Below are positions 24,128 to 33,105 of a DNA stretch of 64,000 nt, in pieces. The position numbers were made by a program, and so were the translations under genes. The stretch is taken from NCBI RefSeq assembly GCF_003610255.1, contig NZ_RAPS01000001.1:6909001-6973000 (forward strand), given 5' to 3'. This stretch comes from Streptomyces sp. TLI_171. GTDB taxonomy: Bacteria; Actinomycetota; Actinomycetes; Streptomycetales; Streptomycetaceae. Position 1 is the stretch's first letter; every line of letters begins with the position of its first letter. A model generated the notes under the pieces. The model had not been told where the DNA came from. It was given only the letters and a program-made list of their open reading frames with translations, and did no database searches.

Positions 24128-24994
24128 ATGAGTCCGATGACCACAGTCGACGTCAATGCAGTCGCCCTGGGCGTGGAGTCGTTCGGTGACGAGCGGGCGC
24201 CGCTCGTGCTGCTCGTCGGTGCGCCGACCATGCTCTCCTGGCCCGACGCGCTCTGCGCACGCCTCGCCGCCGGCGGCCGCCGCGCGGTGCGCTACGACCT
24301 GCGGGACAGCGGGGGGTCGACGACGGCCGACCCGGAGGCCCCCGCCTACACCCTGCGCGACCTCGCCGCCGACGCCGCGGCCCTGGTCGGCGCGCTCGGC
24401 GGCGGACCGGCGCAGCTCGCGGGGATCGGCGTCGGCGGAATGGTGGCGCAGGTGGCGGCGCTCGACCACCCGGGCGCGTTCTCGGCGCTCACCCTGGCCG
24501 GCACCCGCCCCGTCGCCCCGGGGCCGGTCGACCCGGACCTTCCCGAGCACGACGGGCCGACCATGGGCCGCCTGTTCGCCCGTCAGCTGCCCGACTGGGC
24601 CGACCGCGCGGCGGTCGCCGAGTTCGCCGCCGCCGGAGCGGAGATCCTCGGCGACGACCCCGCCGCCGCGCGCGCCACCGCCGCCCGGATCTGGGAACGC
24701 ACGCCCGGCGTCACCCCGCCGGTCCACCTGGCCAACCACCTCGGCCTGGTGTTCGCCAAGCTCGACTGCACCCCCCGCTGGCGCGAGCGCCTGCCCGAGA
24801 TCAACCTCCCCACCCTGGTGGTGCACGGCCGCCGCAACCGCTTCTTCCCCGTCGGCAACGGCGAGGCCCTCGCCCGCGAGATCCCCGCCGCCCGGCTGCT
24901 CGTCCTCGAGGACGCCGCCACCGCGATCCCCGCGACGGCCGTCGAGGAGGTCGCCGACGCGATGCTCGGGCTGACCTGTGCAAAGGATCGTTGA
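24128..24994 (+). CDS. Alpha/beta-hydrolase-fold protein lacking the catalytic triad
   Basis: A 288-residue protein clearly derived from the RdmC/aclacinomycin-methylesterase-like group (MLSWPDALCARLAAGGRRAVRYDLRDSG, then YTLRDLAADAAALVGALG). The nucleophile elbow, usually GxSxGG, reads GIGVGGM (99-105), with Gly101 in place of Ser. The usual HG-x-x-D segment reads HGRRNRFFP. The terminal His region (normally GH-x-x-P) reads EDAATAIPA. All three triad positions are therefore lost while the fold looks intact. It is probably a non-enzymatic binding protein, or catalyses by another mechanism. A second ATG at 24137 is possible as start; neither has a strong Shine-Dalgarno. Confidence 0.82.
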   Translation: MSPMTTVDVNAVALGVESFGDERAPLVLLVGAPTMLSWPDALCARLAAGGRRAVRYDLRDSGGSTTADPEAPAYTLRDLAADAAALVGALGGGPAQLAGIGVGGMVAQVAALDHPGAFSALTLAGTRPVAPGPVDPDLPEHDGPTMGRLFARQLPDWADRAAVAEFAAAGAEILGDDPAAARATAARIWERTPGVTPPVHLANHLGLVFAKLDCTPRWRERLPEINLPTLVVHGRRNRFFPVGNGEALAREIPAARLLVLEDAATAIPATAVEEVADAMLGLTCAKDR

Positions 24995-25040
24995 AGAATA
25001 TGTTTTGACGGTGTAGAAGGTTCCGATACGATCCCGCCCA

Positions 25041-25076
25041 ACGGCCGCCGTGTGAGCCAGGTTCCACGGCGGTCGT
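25041..25076 (+). terminator. Terminator hairpin after the hydrolase-like gene
   Basis: A 12-bp stem (25041-25052 with 25065-25076, one G-T pair) with a 12-nt loop lies between the hydrolase-like gene and the ALF-repeat gene. Confidence 0.6.
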
Positions 25077-25107
25077 CTTCGTGCGATCTGCTTCCCTGGG
25101 GGGACTT

Positions 25108-26106
25108 TTGAGCATCCGTCGGTCGATAGCCGCTGCCGTTTTCGTCGCGGCCGTCTCCGCGCCCACCGTTCTCGGCGCCACCCAGGCGATGGCCGACACC
25201 GCCCCGAGCGGCCCGGGTCGGTCCCAGCCGGACGCGCCGGCCCCCGACACCGAGCCGTCCGGCGCTCCCGCCGGGCCGAGCGCGGACGAGGCGGCCGCCC
25301 GCGCCCGCTTGGAGCAGCTGCTCACCGAGCCGGGCCACTACGCGTTCTACTACGAGAAGGTCCAGGAGGCCCTGGCCGGCCCGCCGGCCGGTTGGCAGAT
25401 CTTCCTCGACACCGGCCTGCAGGGCGCGATCCTCACCGACAAGCGCATCCGGACCACGCAGATCATGAGCGTCTCCGAGCGTCACAGCGCGCTCTGGCAG
25501 GCGGCGCAGGACACCCTCGACGACCTTTCGGGGGCCTCCCTCGACCACTTCCTCACCGTGACGTGGCCCGCCGCCGCGTCGACGAACCGGGTCAGGGTCT
25601 CGCAGCTGCTGGAGGACCCGAGCATCGGACGGAAGGTCCGGGAGGCGGCCGAGAAGGCCATCGACGGCACCGACCTGGAGGTCGCGCTGTTCCTGCAGCA
25701 GCTGCCCGCGCTCCGGCTGGCCGACGACCGGATCCGGGTCGCGCAGCTCATCGGGGCCGGCGGGCCGGAGGTCCGGGAGGCGGGCCGGGCCGTCCTGGAG
25801 AACGGAAGCGCGGAGGCGGTGCGCGAGTTCCTGGAGCGCGGCTGGTCCGCCGCCAAGGCGAAGGACGACGCCGCCCAGCTCCCCGCGCCGGGTGCGACCA
25901 CCACCCCCGTCACCACCACCCCGGTCACCACCACCACGACCACGGCGGTCACCGCCGCCGCCACGACGACGCAGGCCACCGCCCCGGAGCTGGCGGCCAC
26001 CGGCGCCGACGCCCCGCTCGGCGCCCTGACCGCCGGCGGCGCGGCCGCGATCGCGCTCGGCGCCGCCACCGTCCTGGTCACCCGCCGGCGGCAGCAGCAG
26101 TCCTGA
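25108..26106 (+). CDS. Sortase-anchored ALF-repeat surface protein
   Basis: A 332-residue secreted protein. The TTG at 25108 after GGGGGGAC gives a standard signal peptide (RRSIAAAVFVAAVSAPTVLG). An upstream GTG at 25081 lacks spacing but is in frame. Residues ~70-255 hold ALF-type helical repeats of about 45 residues, ending in patterns such as VREAAEKAIDGTDLEVALFL and VREAGRAVLENGSAEAVREFL. A Thr/Pro tract and a sorting signal LAATG follow, then a hydrophobic helix and RRRQQQS. ALF repeats occur in secreted and toxin-associated streptomycete proteins; the function of this short single-module version is unknown. Confidence 0.82.
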   Translation: MSIRRSIAAAVFVAAVSAPTVLGATQAMADTAPSGPGRSQPDAPAPDTEPSGAPAGPSADEAAARARLEQLLTEPGHYAFYYEKVQEALAGPPAGWQIFLDTGLQGAILTDKRIRTTQIMSVSERHSALWQAAQDTLDDLSGASLDHFLTVTWPAAASTNRVRVSQLLEDPSIGRKVREAAEKAIDGTDLEVALFLQQLPALRLADDRIRVAQLIGAGGPEVREAGRAVLENGSAEAVREFLERGWSAAKAKDDAAQLPAPGATTTPVTTTPVTTTTTTAVTAAATTTQATAPELAATGADAPLGALTAGGAAAIALGAATVLVTRRRQQQS

Positions 26107-26134
26107 CGCCCCGTCATCACCCGTCCGTGCGGGG

Positions 26135-27136
26135 CTACAGCCAGCCGGCGCGTTTGAAGAGGCGGTGGAGGAAGAGGCAGACGCCGGCCATCACGGTGAG
26201 GGCGACGGGGTAGCCCCAGGGCTGGCGGAGCTCCGGCATGTGTTCGAAGTTCATGCCGTAGATGCCGGCGATCATGGTGGGGACGGCGGCCAGCGCGGCC
26301 CAGGCGGAGATCTTCCGCATGTCGTCGTTCTGCTGGACGCTGACCTGGGCGAGGTTGGCGGAGAGGATGTCGGAGAGCAGGCGGTCCAGGCTCTCGACGA
26401 CTTCGTTGACCTTGGCGAGGTGGTCGGCGACGTCCCGGAAGTAGGGGCGCAGTTCGGCGGGGACGAAGGGGATCTTCACCTCGGCGGCGCCGGCCCGGGT
26501 GAGGCGGAGGGCGGGCTCCATCAGCGGGAAGGTGGCCTTGCGGAAGCCGACCACCTGGCGCTTGAAGCCGTAGATCCGCTCGGCGGCGCCGCGGGCCCGG
26601 CCGGGGGAGAAGATCTCGGCCTCCAGCTCGTCCAGGTCGGTCTGGAGTTCGGTGGCCACGTCGAGGTACCGGTCGACGACCAGGTCGCAGATCGCGTAGA
26701 GCACCGCGGCGGGCCCGTGCTCCAGCAGTTCGGGCTGCTTCTCCAGCTCGGCGCGCAGGTCGCGCAGCGGGCTCTCCGGCCCGTGCCGGACGGTCATCAC
26801 GTACGAGTCGCCGAGGAAGATCATCAGCTCGCCGATCGAGACCGTCTCGTCGCCGGGGTGGTACGCGGCGGTCTTCAGGACGGTGAACACCGAGTCCTGA
26901 TAGATGTCGATCTTCGGGCGCTGATGGGCCGTCACCGCGTCCTCCACCGCCAACGGGTGCAGCCCGAACTCGTCGGTGACGTGGGCGAACTCGGCCTCGG
27001 TCGGGTCCGCCAGACCGATCCACACGAAGCCGTCGCCGGCCGCCCGGACCTCCGCGAGGGCGTCCGAGAAGTCGGTCGGCCCCTCGGTCCGCCGCCCGGC
27101 CCGGTAGATGCCGCAATCCACGATCATGCCCGCCAT
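26135..27136 (-). CDS. corA: CorA family magnesium/cobalt transporter
   Basis: A 333-residue protein with a large N-terminal cytoplasmic alpha/beta domain, long pore-lining helix (~215-275, DVADHLAKVNEVVESLDRLLSD) and two C-terminal TMs joined by the family signature YGMNF (GMN selectivity loop). The C-terminus LFKRAGWL is basic as expected. It should form a pentameric divalent-cation channel. The ATG at 27136 is possible; an ATG at 27127 (MIVDCGIYR) matches family N-termini better and would give 330 residues. It is divergent from the histidine phosphatase gene, 53 bp away. Confidence 0.92.
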   Translation of the reverse strand: MAGMIVDCGIYRAGRRTEGPTDFSDALAEVRAAGDGFVWIGLADPTEAEFAHVTDEFGLHPLAVEDAVTAHQRPKIDIYQDSVFTVLKTAAYHPGDETVSIGELMIFLGDSYVMTVRHGPESPLRDLRAELEKQPELLEHGPAAVLYAICDLVVDRYLDVATELQTDLDELEAEIFSPGRARGAAERIYGFKRQVVGFRKATFPLMEPALRLTRAGAAEVKIPFVPAELRPYFRDVADHLAKVNEVVESLDRLLSDILSANLAQVSVQQNDDMRKISAWAALAAVPTMIAGIYGMNFEHMPELRQPWGYPVALTVMAGVCLFLHRLFKRAGWL

Positions 27137-27189
27137 TGTGACCCGAACGCGGCGTCCGTGGGGCGCCTTCGACCCCGTACCCTTGCGGT

Positions 27190-27885
27190 ATGCCCACCCT
27201 GCTGCTCGTGCGCCACGGCCGTTCCACCGCCAACTCGGCCGGAATCCTGGCCGGCTGGACCCCCGGGGTCGACCTGGACGAGACCGGCCGCGCCCAGGCC
27301 GCAGCCCTGCCCGGTCGGCTGGCCGGGCTGCCGATCGCCCGGCTGGTCAGCAGCCCGCTGGAGCGCTGCGGGCAGACCCTGGAGCCGCTCGTCGCCGCCC
27401 GGCCCGAGCTGGCAGCGCCCGAACTGGACGAGCGGCTCGGCGAGTGCCACTACGGCGAGTGGACCGGCCGGCCGCTGTCCGAGCTGGCGGACGAGCCGCT
27501 CTGGCGCACCGTCCAGGACCACGCCTCGGGCGCCGCGTTCCCCGGCGGCGAGTCGCTGCGCGCGCTCAGCCACCGCACCGTGGACGCGGTGCGCGAGTGG
27601 AACGACAAGGTCGCCGTCGACCACGGGCCGGACGCGCTCTGGGTGGCCGCGACCCACGGCGACGTGATCAAGGCGATCGTCGCGGACGCGCTCGGTCTGC
27701 ACCTCGACCACTTCCAGCGGATCTCGGTCGAACCGTGCTCGGTCACCGCCATCCGATACACCCCGAACCGCCCCTACCTGCTGCGGCTCGGCGACACCGG
27801 CGACCTCGGCTCGCTCGCCCCGCGCCCGCACGGCCGCTCGAAGGGCGACGACGCGGTGGTCGGCGGCGAGACCGGCACCGACTGA
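27190..27885 (+). CDS. Histidine phosphatase family protein (MSMEG_4193-type)
   Basis: A 231-residue phosphoglycerate-mutase-fold enzyme. LLLVRHGRSTAN carries the catalytic His, SSPLERCGQT the second Arg, GECHYGEW the acid/base Glu region and VAATHGDVIKAI the second His. The C-terminus PRPHGRSKGDDAVVGGETG is typical of the MSMEG_4193 group. This gene, DUF3090, a kinase-fold protein and mshC form a conserved actinobacterial cluster. The actual phosphate substrate is unknown, but a mycothiol or inositol phosphate link is an attractive inference from the neighbourhood. Confidence 0.9.
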   Translation: MPTLLLVRHGRSTANSAGILAGWTPGVDLDETGRAQAAALPGRLAGLPIARLVSSPLERCGQTLEPLVAARPELAAPELDERLGECHYGEWTGRPLSELADEPLWRTVQDHASGAAFPGGESLRALSHRTVDAVREWNDKVAVDHGPDALWVAATHGDVIKAIVADALGLHLDHFQRISVEPCSVTAIRYTPNRPYLLRLGDTGDLGSLAPRPHGRSKGDDAVVGGETGTD

Positions 27886-28009
27886 GCGGCGGGCCCCGCA
27901 GGAGCCCCGGAAAATGCGGGGGCGCGCACCGCGACCCCCGCCCCACGCCCGGCCCGTTTGGCCGTAGGGTGAGATCGAGAAGACCGCAACCCCCTTCGGA
28001 GCGAGCAGC

Positions 28010-28573
28010 GTGTCCCGTCAGGTCCACTTCTACGACCAGCCCGAGCGGTTCGTGGCCGGCACCGTCGGCCAGCCCGGCGCCCGGGCGTTCTACCTGCAGG
28101 CGTCCTCGCGCGGCCGGATCACCAGCGTGCTGCTGGAGAAGACCCAGGTCGCCGCGCTCGCCGAGCGCATCGAGGAGGTCCTCGACGAGGCGCTGCGACG
28201 CAGCGGCGGCGACGCCCCGATCCCGGCCGTCGCCCCCGTCGACCTGCTCGACACCGCGCCGCTCGACCTGCCGCTGGAGCAGGAGTTCCGGGTCGGCACC
28301 ATGGCGCTCGCCTGGGACGCCCGCGAGGAGTGCCTGGTGGTCGAGGCGCAGGCGTTCGTGGAGGAGTCCGAGGAGGAGAACGAGGCCGAGGTCTTCGACG
28401 ACGAGAACGGGCCCGACATGCTCCGGGTGCGGCTCAGCGGCGCGATGGCCCGGGTGTTCGCCAAGCGCGCGCTCGACCTGGTCGCCGCCGGCCGCAAGCC
28501 CTGCCCGTTCTGCAACCTCCCGCTCGACCCCGAGGGCCACCTGTGCCCGCGCGCGAACGGCTACCGGCGCTGA
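28010..28573 (+). CDS. DUF3090 family protein
   Basis: A 187-residue acidic protein of the DUF3090 family (VHFYDQPERFVAGTVGQPGARAFYLQA, split: residues 5-31). It ends with a zinc-ribbon-like CPFCNLPLDPEGHLCPR. The middle has a very acidic loop EESEEENEAEVFDDENGPD. Start GTG at 28010 follows GGAGCGAGC. It overlaps the next gene by about 30 bp, so the two are translationally linked. It is regularly found beside mshC in actinobacteria, but its biochemistry is unknown. Confidence 0.9.
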   Translation: MSRQVHFYDQPERFVAGTVGQPGARAFYLQASSRGRITSVLLEKTQVAALAERIEEVLDEALRRSGGDAPIPAVAPVDLLDTAPLDLPLEQEFRVGTMALAWDAREECLVVEAQAFVEESEEENEAEVFDDENGPDMLRVRLSGAMARVFAKRALDLVAAGRKPCPFCNLPLDPEGHLCPRANGYRR

Positions 28574-29436
28574 GCGAGGACCGGGCCGAGCAGCAGGCCG
28601 CCGGGGCCCCGGGCACCGACCCGGCCACCAGCGCCGCGCTGGCCGCCGACACGGCCGTCGCGCTCACCCTGCTGCGCGAGGGCGCGCTCGCCGTGCACGG
28701 CCGGGTCACCGACGCCTCCAACGCCGTGCTGTACTGCACCGCCACGCTGGACGGCGTCACCGCCCCGTGCGTGTACAAGCCCGTCGCGGGGGAGCGGCCG
28801 CTCTGGGACTTCCCCGACGGCACCCTGGCCGGTCGGGAGACCGCCGCCCACGAGGTGTCCGCCGCGACCGGCTGGCAGCTGGTCCCGCCCACCGTGCTGC
28901 GCGAGGGCCCGGCCGGGCCCGGCATGGTGCAGCTGTGGATCGAACCCGACCCGGACAGTCCCGAACTGCTCGACCTGCAGCCGCTGGACGCCCCGCGCGA
29001 GGGCTGGCTGCCGATCGTCCGCGCCGAACTCGACGGCGGCCGGCAGGCCTGGCTGGTGCACCGCGACGACGAACGGCTGCGCCGCCTCGCCGTCCTGGAC
29101 GCCGTCCTCAACAACGCCGACCGCAAGGGCGGTCACTGGCTGCCCGCCGCCGACGGCCGGATCTACGGCATCGACCACGGCGTCACCTTCCACACCGACC
29201 CCAAGCTGCGGACCCTGCTCTGGGGCTGGGCCGAACAGCCGCTCACCGACGAGGCCCTGGACGTCCTCGCCCGCCTCGCGGCCGAGCTCGACGGCCCGCT
29301 CGGCGAGCGGCTGCGCCCGCACCTGACGCCCGCGGAGCTCGACGCCCTGCGGGCCCGGACCGCCGCGCTGCGCAGCGTCGGCCGGCATCCGCTGCCTTCG
29401 GCTGACTGGCCGTCTATTCCCTGGCCGCCGGTCTGA
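28543..29436 (+). CDS. SCO1664 family kinase-fold protein
   Basis: A 297-residue protein whose fold resembles PI3/4-kinase and HipA-like enzymes. The glycine-poor N-lobe has APCVYKPVAGERPLWDFPDG (nucleotide-binding Lys), a catalytic-loop-like VLNNADRKGGHWLPA, and the metal motif YGIDHGVTFH. A phosphotransferase activity is therefore plausible, though no substrate is known. I chose the GTG at 28543, preceded by GAGGG and overlapping the DUF3090 gene; no later in-frame start precedes the conserved core by a reasonable distance. It lies 88 bp upstream of mshC in the conserved mycothiol-linked cluster. Confidence 0.85.
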   Translation: MPARERLPALSEDRAEQQAAGAPGTDPATSAALAADTAVALTLLREGALAVHGRVTDASNAVLYCTATLDGVTAPCVYKPVAGERPLWDFPDGTLAGRETAAHEVSAATGWQLVPPTVLREGPAGPGMVQLWIEPDPDSPELLDLQPLDAPREGWLPIVRAELDGGRQAWLVHRDDERLRRLAVLDAVLNNADRKGGHWLPAADGRIYGIDHGVTFHTDPKLRTLLWGWAEQPLTDEALDVLARLAAELDGPLGERLRPHLTPAELDALRARTAALRSVGRHPLPSADWPSIPWPPV

Positions 29437-29524
29437 TACCGATCCGAAACCGGGGACGAACGGATTCCAGCCGATCACGTCCGCAGGTTGGTCTTTCAAA
29501 TGATCGCAAGGTTAGAGTCGAGCC

Positions 29525-30754
29525 ATGCATGCCTGGCCCGCCTCCGAGGTTCCCGCCCTGCCCGGTCAGGGGCTTCCCCTGCGCATTTACGACACCGCCA
29601 CGAGCAGTGTCCGAGAAGTCGTGCCCACCGGCCCGACCGCCCGGCTCTACGTCTGCGGCATCACCCCCTACGACGCGACCCACCTGGGCCACGCAGCCAC
29701 CTACAACACCTTCGACCTGATCCAGCGGGTCTGGAAGGACGCCGGCCACGACGTCCTCTACGTCCAGAACGTCACCGACGTCGACGACCCGCTGCTGGAG
29801 CGCGCCGAGGCCACCGGTCAGGACTGGACCGAGCTCGCCGAGCGCGAGACCGCCCTGTTCCGCGAGGACATGACCGCGCTGCGGATGCTCCCGCCCGCGC
29901 ACTACATCGGCGCCGTCGAGTCCATCCCGTGGATCGTCCCGCTGGTCCAGCAACTGCTCGCCTCCGGCGCCGCGTACGAGCTCGACGGCGACATCTACTT
30001 CTCCGTCGAGTCCGACCCGACCTTCGGCGAGGTCTCCGGCCTCACCCGCGAGCAGATGCTCCCGGTCTTCGCCGAGCGCGGCGGCGACCCCGAGCGGCCC
30101 GGCAAGAAGAACCCGCTGGACGCGCTGCTCTGGCTCGCCGCCCGGCCCGGCGAACCCGCCTGGGACACCGAGCTCGGCCACGGCCGGCCCGGCTGGCACA
30201 TCGAGTGCGTCGCCATCGCGCTGAAGTTCCTCGGCATGGACTTCGACATCAACGGCGGCGGCAGCGACCTGTCCTTCCCGCACCACGAGATGGGCGCCGC
30301 GCACGCCCAGGTCGCCCTCGGCGAGCACCCGTACGCCCGCGCGTACGTGCACGCCGGCATGGTCGCCCTGGACGGCCAGAAGATGTCCAAGTCGCGCGGC
30401 AACCTGGTCTTCGTCTCCGCGCTGCGCCGCGACGGCATCGACCCGGCCGCGATCCGGCTCGCCCTGCTCGCCCACCACTACCGCAGCGACTGGGAGTGGA
30501 CCGCCGCCGACCTCGACGGCGCCCTCACCCGCCTCGCCACCTGGCGCGACGCGGTCTCCCGCCCCGACGGTCCGTCGGCCGCCGGGCTGCTCGCCGAGGT
30601 CCGCGCGGCCCTCGCCGACGACCTCGACACCCCGGCCGCCCTCGCCGCGATGGACCGCTGGGCGGCCGCCGCCCACACCGAGGGCGGCGACGACACCGGC
30701 GCCCCGGGCCTGGCCTCCCGCACCGTCGACGCCCTGCTGGGCGTGGCCCTCTAG
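29525..30754 (+). CDS. mshC: Mycothiol ligase MshC (cysteine:GlcN-Ins ligase)
   Basis: A 409-residue class I aminoacyl-tRNA-synthetase-like enzyme. It joins cysteine to 1-D-myo-inosityl-2-amino-2-deoxy-alpha-D-glucopyranoside using ATP, the third enzymatic step toward mycothiol. Zinc/substrate Cys44 lies in LYVCGITPYD, the HIGH-like motif is THLGHA (52-57), GWHIEC supplies a further zinc ligand, and the KMSKS loop is QKMSKSRG. Compared with CysS, it lacks the long tRNA-binding tail, which separates MshC from cysteinyl-tRNA synthetase. A 22-bp hairpin terminator follows. Confidence 0.96.
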   Translation: MHAWPASEVPALPGQGLPLRIYDTATSSVREVVPTGPTARLYVCGITPYDATHLGHAATYNTFDLIQRVWKDAGHDVLYVQNVTDVDDPLLERAEATGQDWTELAERETALFREDMTALRMLPPAHYIGAVESIPWIVPLVQQLLASGAAYELDGDIYFSVESDPTFGEVSGLTREQMLPVFAERGGDPERPGKKNPLDALLWLAARPGEPAWDTELGHGRPGWHIECVAIALKFLGMDFDINGGGSDLSFPHHEMGAAHAQVALGEHPYARAYVHAGMVALDGQKMSKSRGNLVFVSALRRDGIDPAAIRLALLAHHYRSDWEWTAADLDGALTRLATWRDAVSRPDGPSAAGLLAEVRAALADDLDTPAALAAMDRWAAAAHTEGGDDTGAPGLASRTVDALLGVAL

Positions 30755-30759
30755 CAGAG

Positions 30760-30808
30760 CGAAGGGGTCGGCCCGAGGAGCGAACAGCTCCTCGGGCCGA
30801 CCCCTTCG
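30760..30808. terminator. Very strong bidirectional terminator
   Basis: A perfect 22-bp stem (30760-30781 with 30787-30808) with a 5-nt loop lies between the convergent mshC and PAC2 genes. Confidence 0.9.
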
Positions 30809-30814
30809 GGCGTG

Positions 30815-31726
30815 CTACTCGTCGTCCTCGTCCTTGGGGCGTTCGGTCGCGTGCCCCGTGATGGGCTTCTCGCCCTTGGGGCCCTGGTTCTCGCGGCGGC
30901 GCAGGTAGCGCTCGAACTCGCGGGCGATCGCGTCGCCGGACGCCTCCGGGAGCTCGGCGGTGTCCTGGGCCTCCTCCAACTGCTGGACGTACTCGGCGAC
31001 TTCGGAGTCCTCCGCGGCGAGCTGGTCGACCCCGAGCTGCCAGGCGCGGGAGTCCTCGGCGAGCTCGCCCGGGGGGATCCGCAGGTCGAGCAGGTCCTCG
31101 ACCTTGTTGATGAGGGCGAGGGTGGCCTTGGGGTTGGGCGGCTGCGAGACGTAGTGCGGCACGGCCGCCCAGAAGGTCACGGCCGGGACGCCGGCGTGCG
31201 CGCAGGCCTCCTGGAGGACGCCGACGATGCCGGTGGGACCCTCGTAGCGGCTCTCCTCGAGGTCGAGCGAGCGGGCCACCGCCGGGTCGGAGGTGACGCC
31301 GGAGACCGGGACGGGGCGGGTGTGCGGGGTGTCGCCGAGCAGCGCGCCGAGGATCACCACGAGTTCGACGCCCAGCTCGTGGGCGAAGCCGAGGATCTCG
31401 TTGCAGTAGGAGCGCCAGCGCATGCTGGGCTCGATGCCGCGGACGAGCACCAGGTCCCGGGGCTTGGGCTCGGTGACGCGGACGACGGAGAGCCGGGTGG
31501 TGGGCCAGGTGATCCGGCGCACGCCGCCGTCGAGCCAGATGGTGGGCCGGTTGACCTGGAAGTCGTAGTAGTCCTCGGCGTCGAGCGCGGCGAACACCTT
31601 GCCGCCCCAGGTCTCGTCGAGGTGCCCGAGCGCGGCGGAGGCCGCATCGCCGGCGTCGTTCCAGCCTTCGAAGGCGCAGATCATCACCGGATCGATCAAC
31701 TCGGGAAGGTCTTCCAGCTCGATCAC
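30815..31726 (-). CDS. PAC2 family protein (proteasome-assembly-chaperone-like)
   Basis: A 303-residue protein of the PAC2 family: start VIELEDLPELIDPVMICAFEGWNDAG, core VILGALLGDTPHTRPVPVSG and FWAAVPHYVSQPPNPKATLALI. It has a long charged C-terminal tail rich in Glu and Lys. The family is named for eukaryotic proteasome-assembly chaperones; the bacterial role is not established, although this genome also has a proteasome. I chose the GTG at 31726 preceded by GGAGGGAG, because the upstream extension (PPPTDGGRCR) is not conserved-looking. Confidence 0.88.
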   Translation of the reverse strand: MIELEDLPELIDPVMICAFEGWNDAGDAASAALGHLDETWGGKVFAALDAEDYYDFQVNRPTIWLDGGVRRITWPTTRLSVVRVTEPKPRDLVLVRGIEPSMRWRSYCNEILGFAHELGVELVVILGALLGDTPHTRPVPVSGVTSDPAVARSLDLEESRYEGPTGIVGVLQEACAHAGVPAVTFWAAVPHYVSQPPNPKATLALINKVEDLLDLRIPPGELAEDSRAWQLGVDQLAAEDSEVAEYVQQLEEAQDTAELPEASGDAIAREFERYLRRRENQGPKGEKPITGHATERPKDEDDE

Positions 31727-31978
31727 CCGGCATCTCCCTCCGTCCGTGGGCGGGGGCACTGCCGCCCCCTGGTCCCCTACCTGCCCAGCCTACGGGCATT
31801 GAAGCCATCGGTGGCCGGACGAGATCCCAAGCCTAGCGGCGTCGCCGGACGACGACCGACGGCCGTGCCCGGCGCGCCCCTTCGCCGTTCGACGGCGGAA
31901 CGAGCAGGCTGGGCCGGGGGAGTTGCCCCTTTTCGTCAGGCATGACGGGTTTGACCGGTTCTGCGAGGAGAGAAGGAC

Positions 31979-32992
31979 ATGAAGGCTGCCGTCGTCCGGG
32001 ACTTCACCGAGCCGCTGGAGATCGAGGAGCGGGAGGTGCCCGGCCCGGAGCCGCACCAGGTGCTGGTGCGGATCGAGTGTTCGGGCCTGTGCCACACCGA
32101 CATCCACGCGGCGCACGGGGACTGGCCGGTGAAGCCGTCGCCGCCGTTCGTGCCCGGCCACGAGGGCGTGGGGATCGTCGAGGCGGCGGGCGCGGAGGTC
32201 CGGCACGTGCAGGTCGGCGAGCGGGTGGCGATCCCGTGGCTGGCCGACGCCTGCGGGCGCTGCGACCACTGCGTGACCGGCTGGGAGACGCTCTGCCCGA
32301 GCCAGCACAACTCCGGCTACTCGGTGGACGGCGCGTACGCGCAGTACGCGCTGGCGCACGGCGACTACGTGGTGCCGGTGCCGGACGGGGTCGACCCGAT
32401 GGACGCCGCCCCGCTGTCCTGCGCGGGCGTCACCACCTACAAGGCGGTGAAGCTGTCCGGGGCCCGCCCGGGGACGCGGGTCCTGGTCTCGGGGATCGGC
32501 GGCCTCGGGCACCTGGCGCTGCAGTACGCGCGGATCTTCGGCGCCGAGACGGTGGCGGTGGACATCACCGACGACAAGCTGAAGCTGGCCCGGGAGTTGG
32601 GCGCGGACCACGTCCTGGACGCCCGCATCCAGGACGTGGCGCACGAGGTGCAGAAGCTCGGCGGCGCGGACGCCGCCGTCTCGCTGGCGGTCAGCAACGC
32701 CTCGTTCCGGGCCGCGTACGACTCGCTGCGCCGCGGCGGCACCCTGGTGCTGGTCGCGCTGCCCGCGGGTGGCGAGCTGACGCTGCCGGTGTTCGACACG
32801 GTGCTGAACGGGACCAAGGTGGTCGGCTCGATCGTCGGCACCCGGCAGGACCTGGCGGAGGTGTTCCGGCTGCACCAGCTGGGCCGGACCAGGGTGATCC
32901 GGGAGACCCGCAGGCTGGAGGAGGTGAACTCCTGCTTCGCGGAGGTGCTGGCGGGCAAGGTGACGGCCCGGCTGGTGTTCGATCTGCGCTGA
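31979..32992 (+). CDS. Zinc-dependent alcohol dehydrogenase (AdhP-like)
   Basis: A 337-residue medium-chain dehydrogenase. Catalytic zinc ligands are in CSGLCHTDIHAAHGDW (Cys) and PGHEGVG (His/Glu). The structural zinc site is CGRCDHCVTGWETLC. The Rossmann motif is VSGIGGLGHLALQYA, and the acidic residue in VAVDITDDK indicates NAD preference. It should oxidise primary alcohols or reduce aldehydes. A good GAGAGAAGGAC ribosome-binding site precedes the ATG at 31979. It stands at the left edge of the alpha-glucan island with no evident pathway link. Confidence 0.93.
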   Translation: MKAAVVRDFTEPLEIEEREVPGPEPHQVLVRIECSGLCHTDIHAAHGDWPVKPSPPFVPGHEGVGIVEAAGAEVRHVQVGERVAIPWLADACGRCDHCVTGWETLCPSQHNSGYSVDGAYAQYALAHGDYVVPVPDGVDPMDAAPLSCAGVTTYKAVKLSGARPGTRVLVSGIGGLGHLALQYARIFGAETVAVDITDDKLKLARELGADHVLDARIQDVAHEVQKLGGADAAVSLAVSNASFRAAYDSLRRGGTLVLVALPAGGELTLPVFDTVLNGTKVVGSIVGTRQDLAEVFRLHQLGRTRVIRETRRLEEVNSCFAEVLAGKVTARLVFDLR

Positions 32993-33066
32993 GCGCGGGT
33001 CGTCGGAGCCCCGAGCAGGGCCGCGGACGGGGCGGAACCGTTCGGTTCCGTCTCGTTCTGCAAATC

Positions 33067-33085
33067 AACGCAAGCGGCTTGCGTT
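33067..33085. promoter_or_regulatory. Candidate LacI-family operator
   Basis: AACGCAAGCGGCTTGCGTT is a perfect 8-bp inverted repeat around CGG, 20 bp upstream of the LacI start codon. The size and position suit autoregulation. Similar CGCAAAAG half-sites lie before the GH87 gene (~34268) and at the second lacI start (~39725). Confidence 0.7.
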
Positions 33086-33105
33086 TTCTGTCGTACACTC
33101 GGCGC

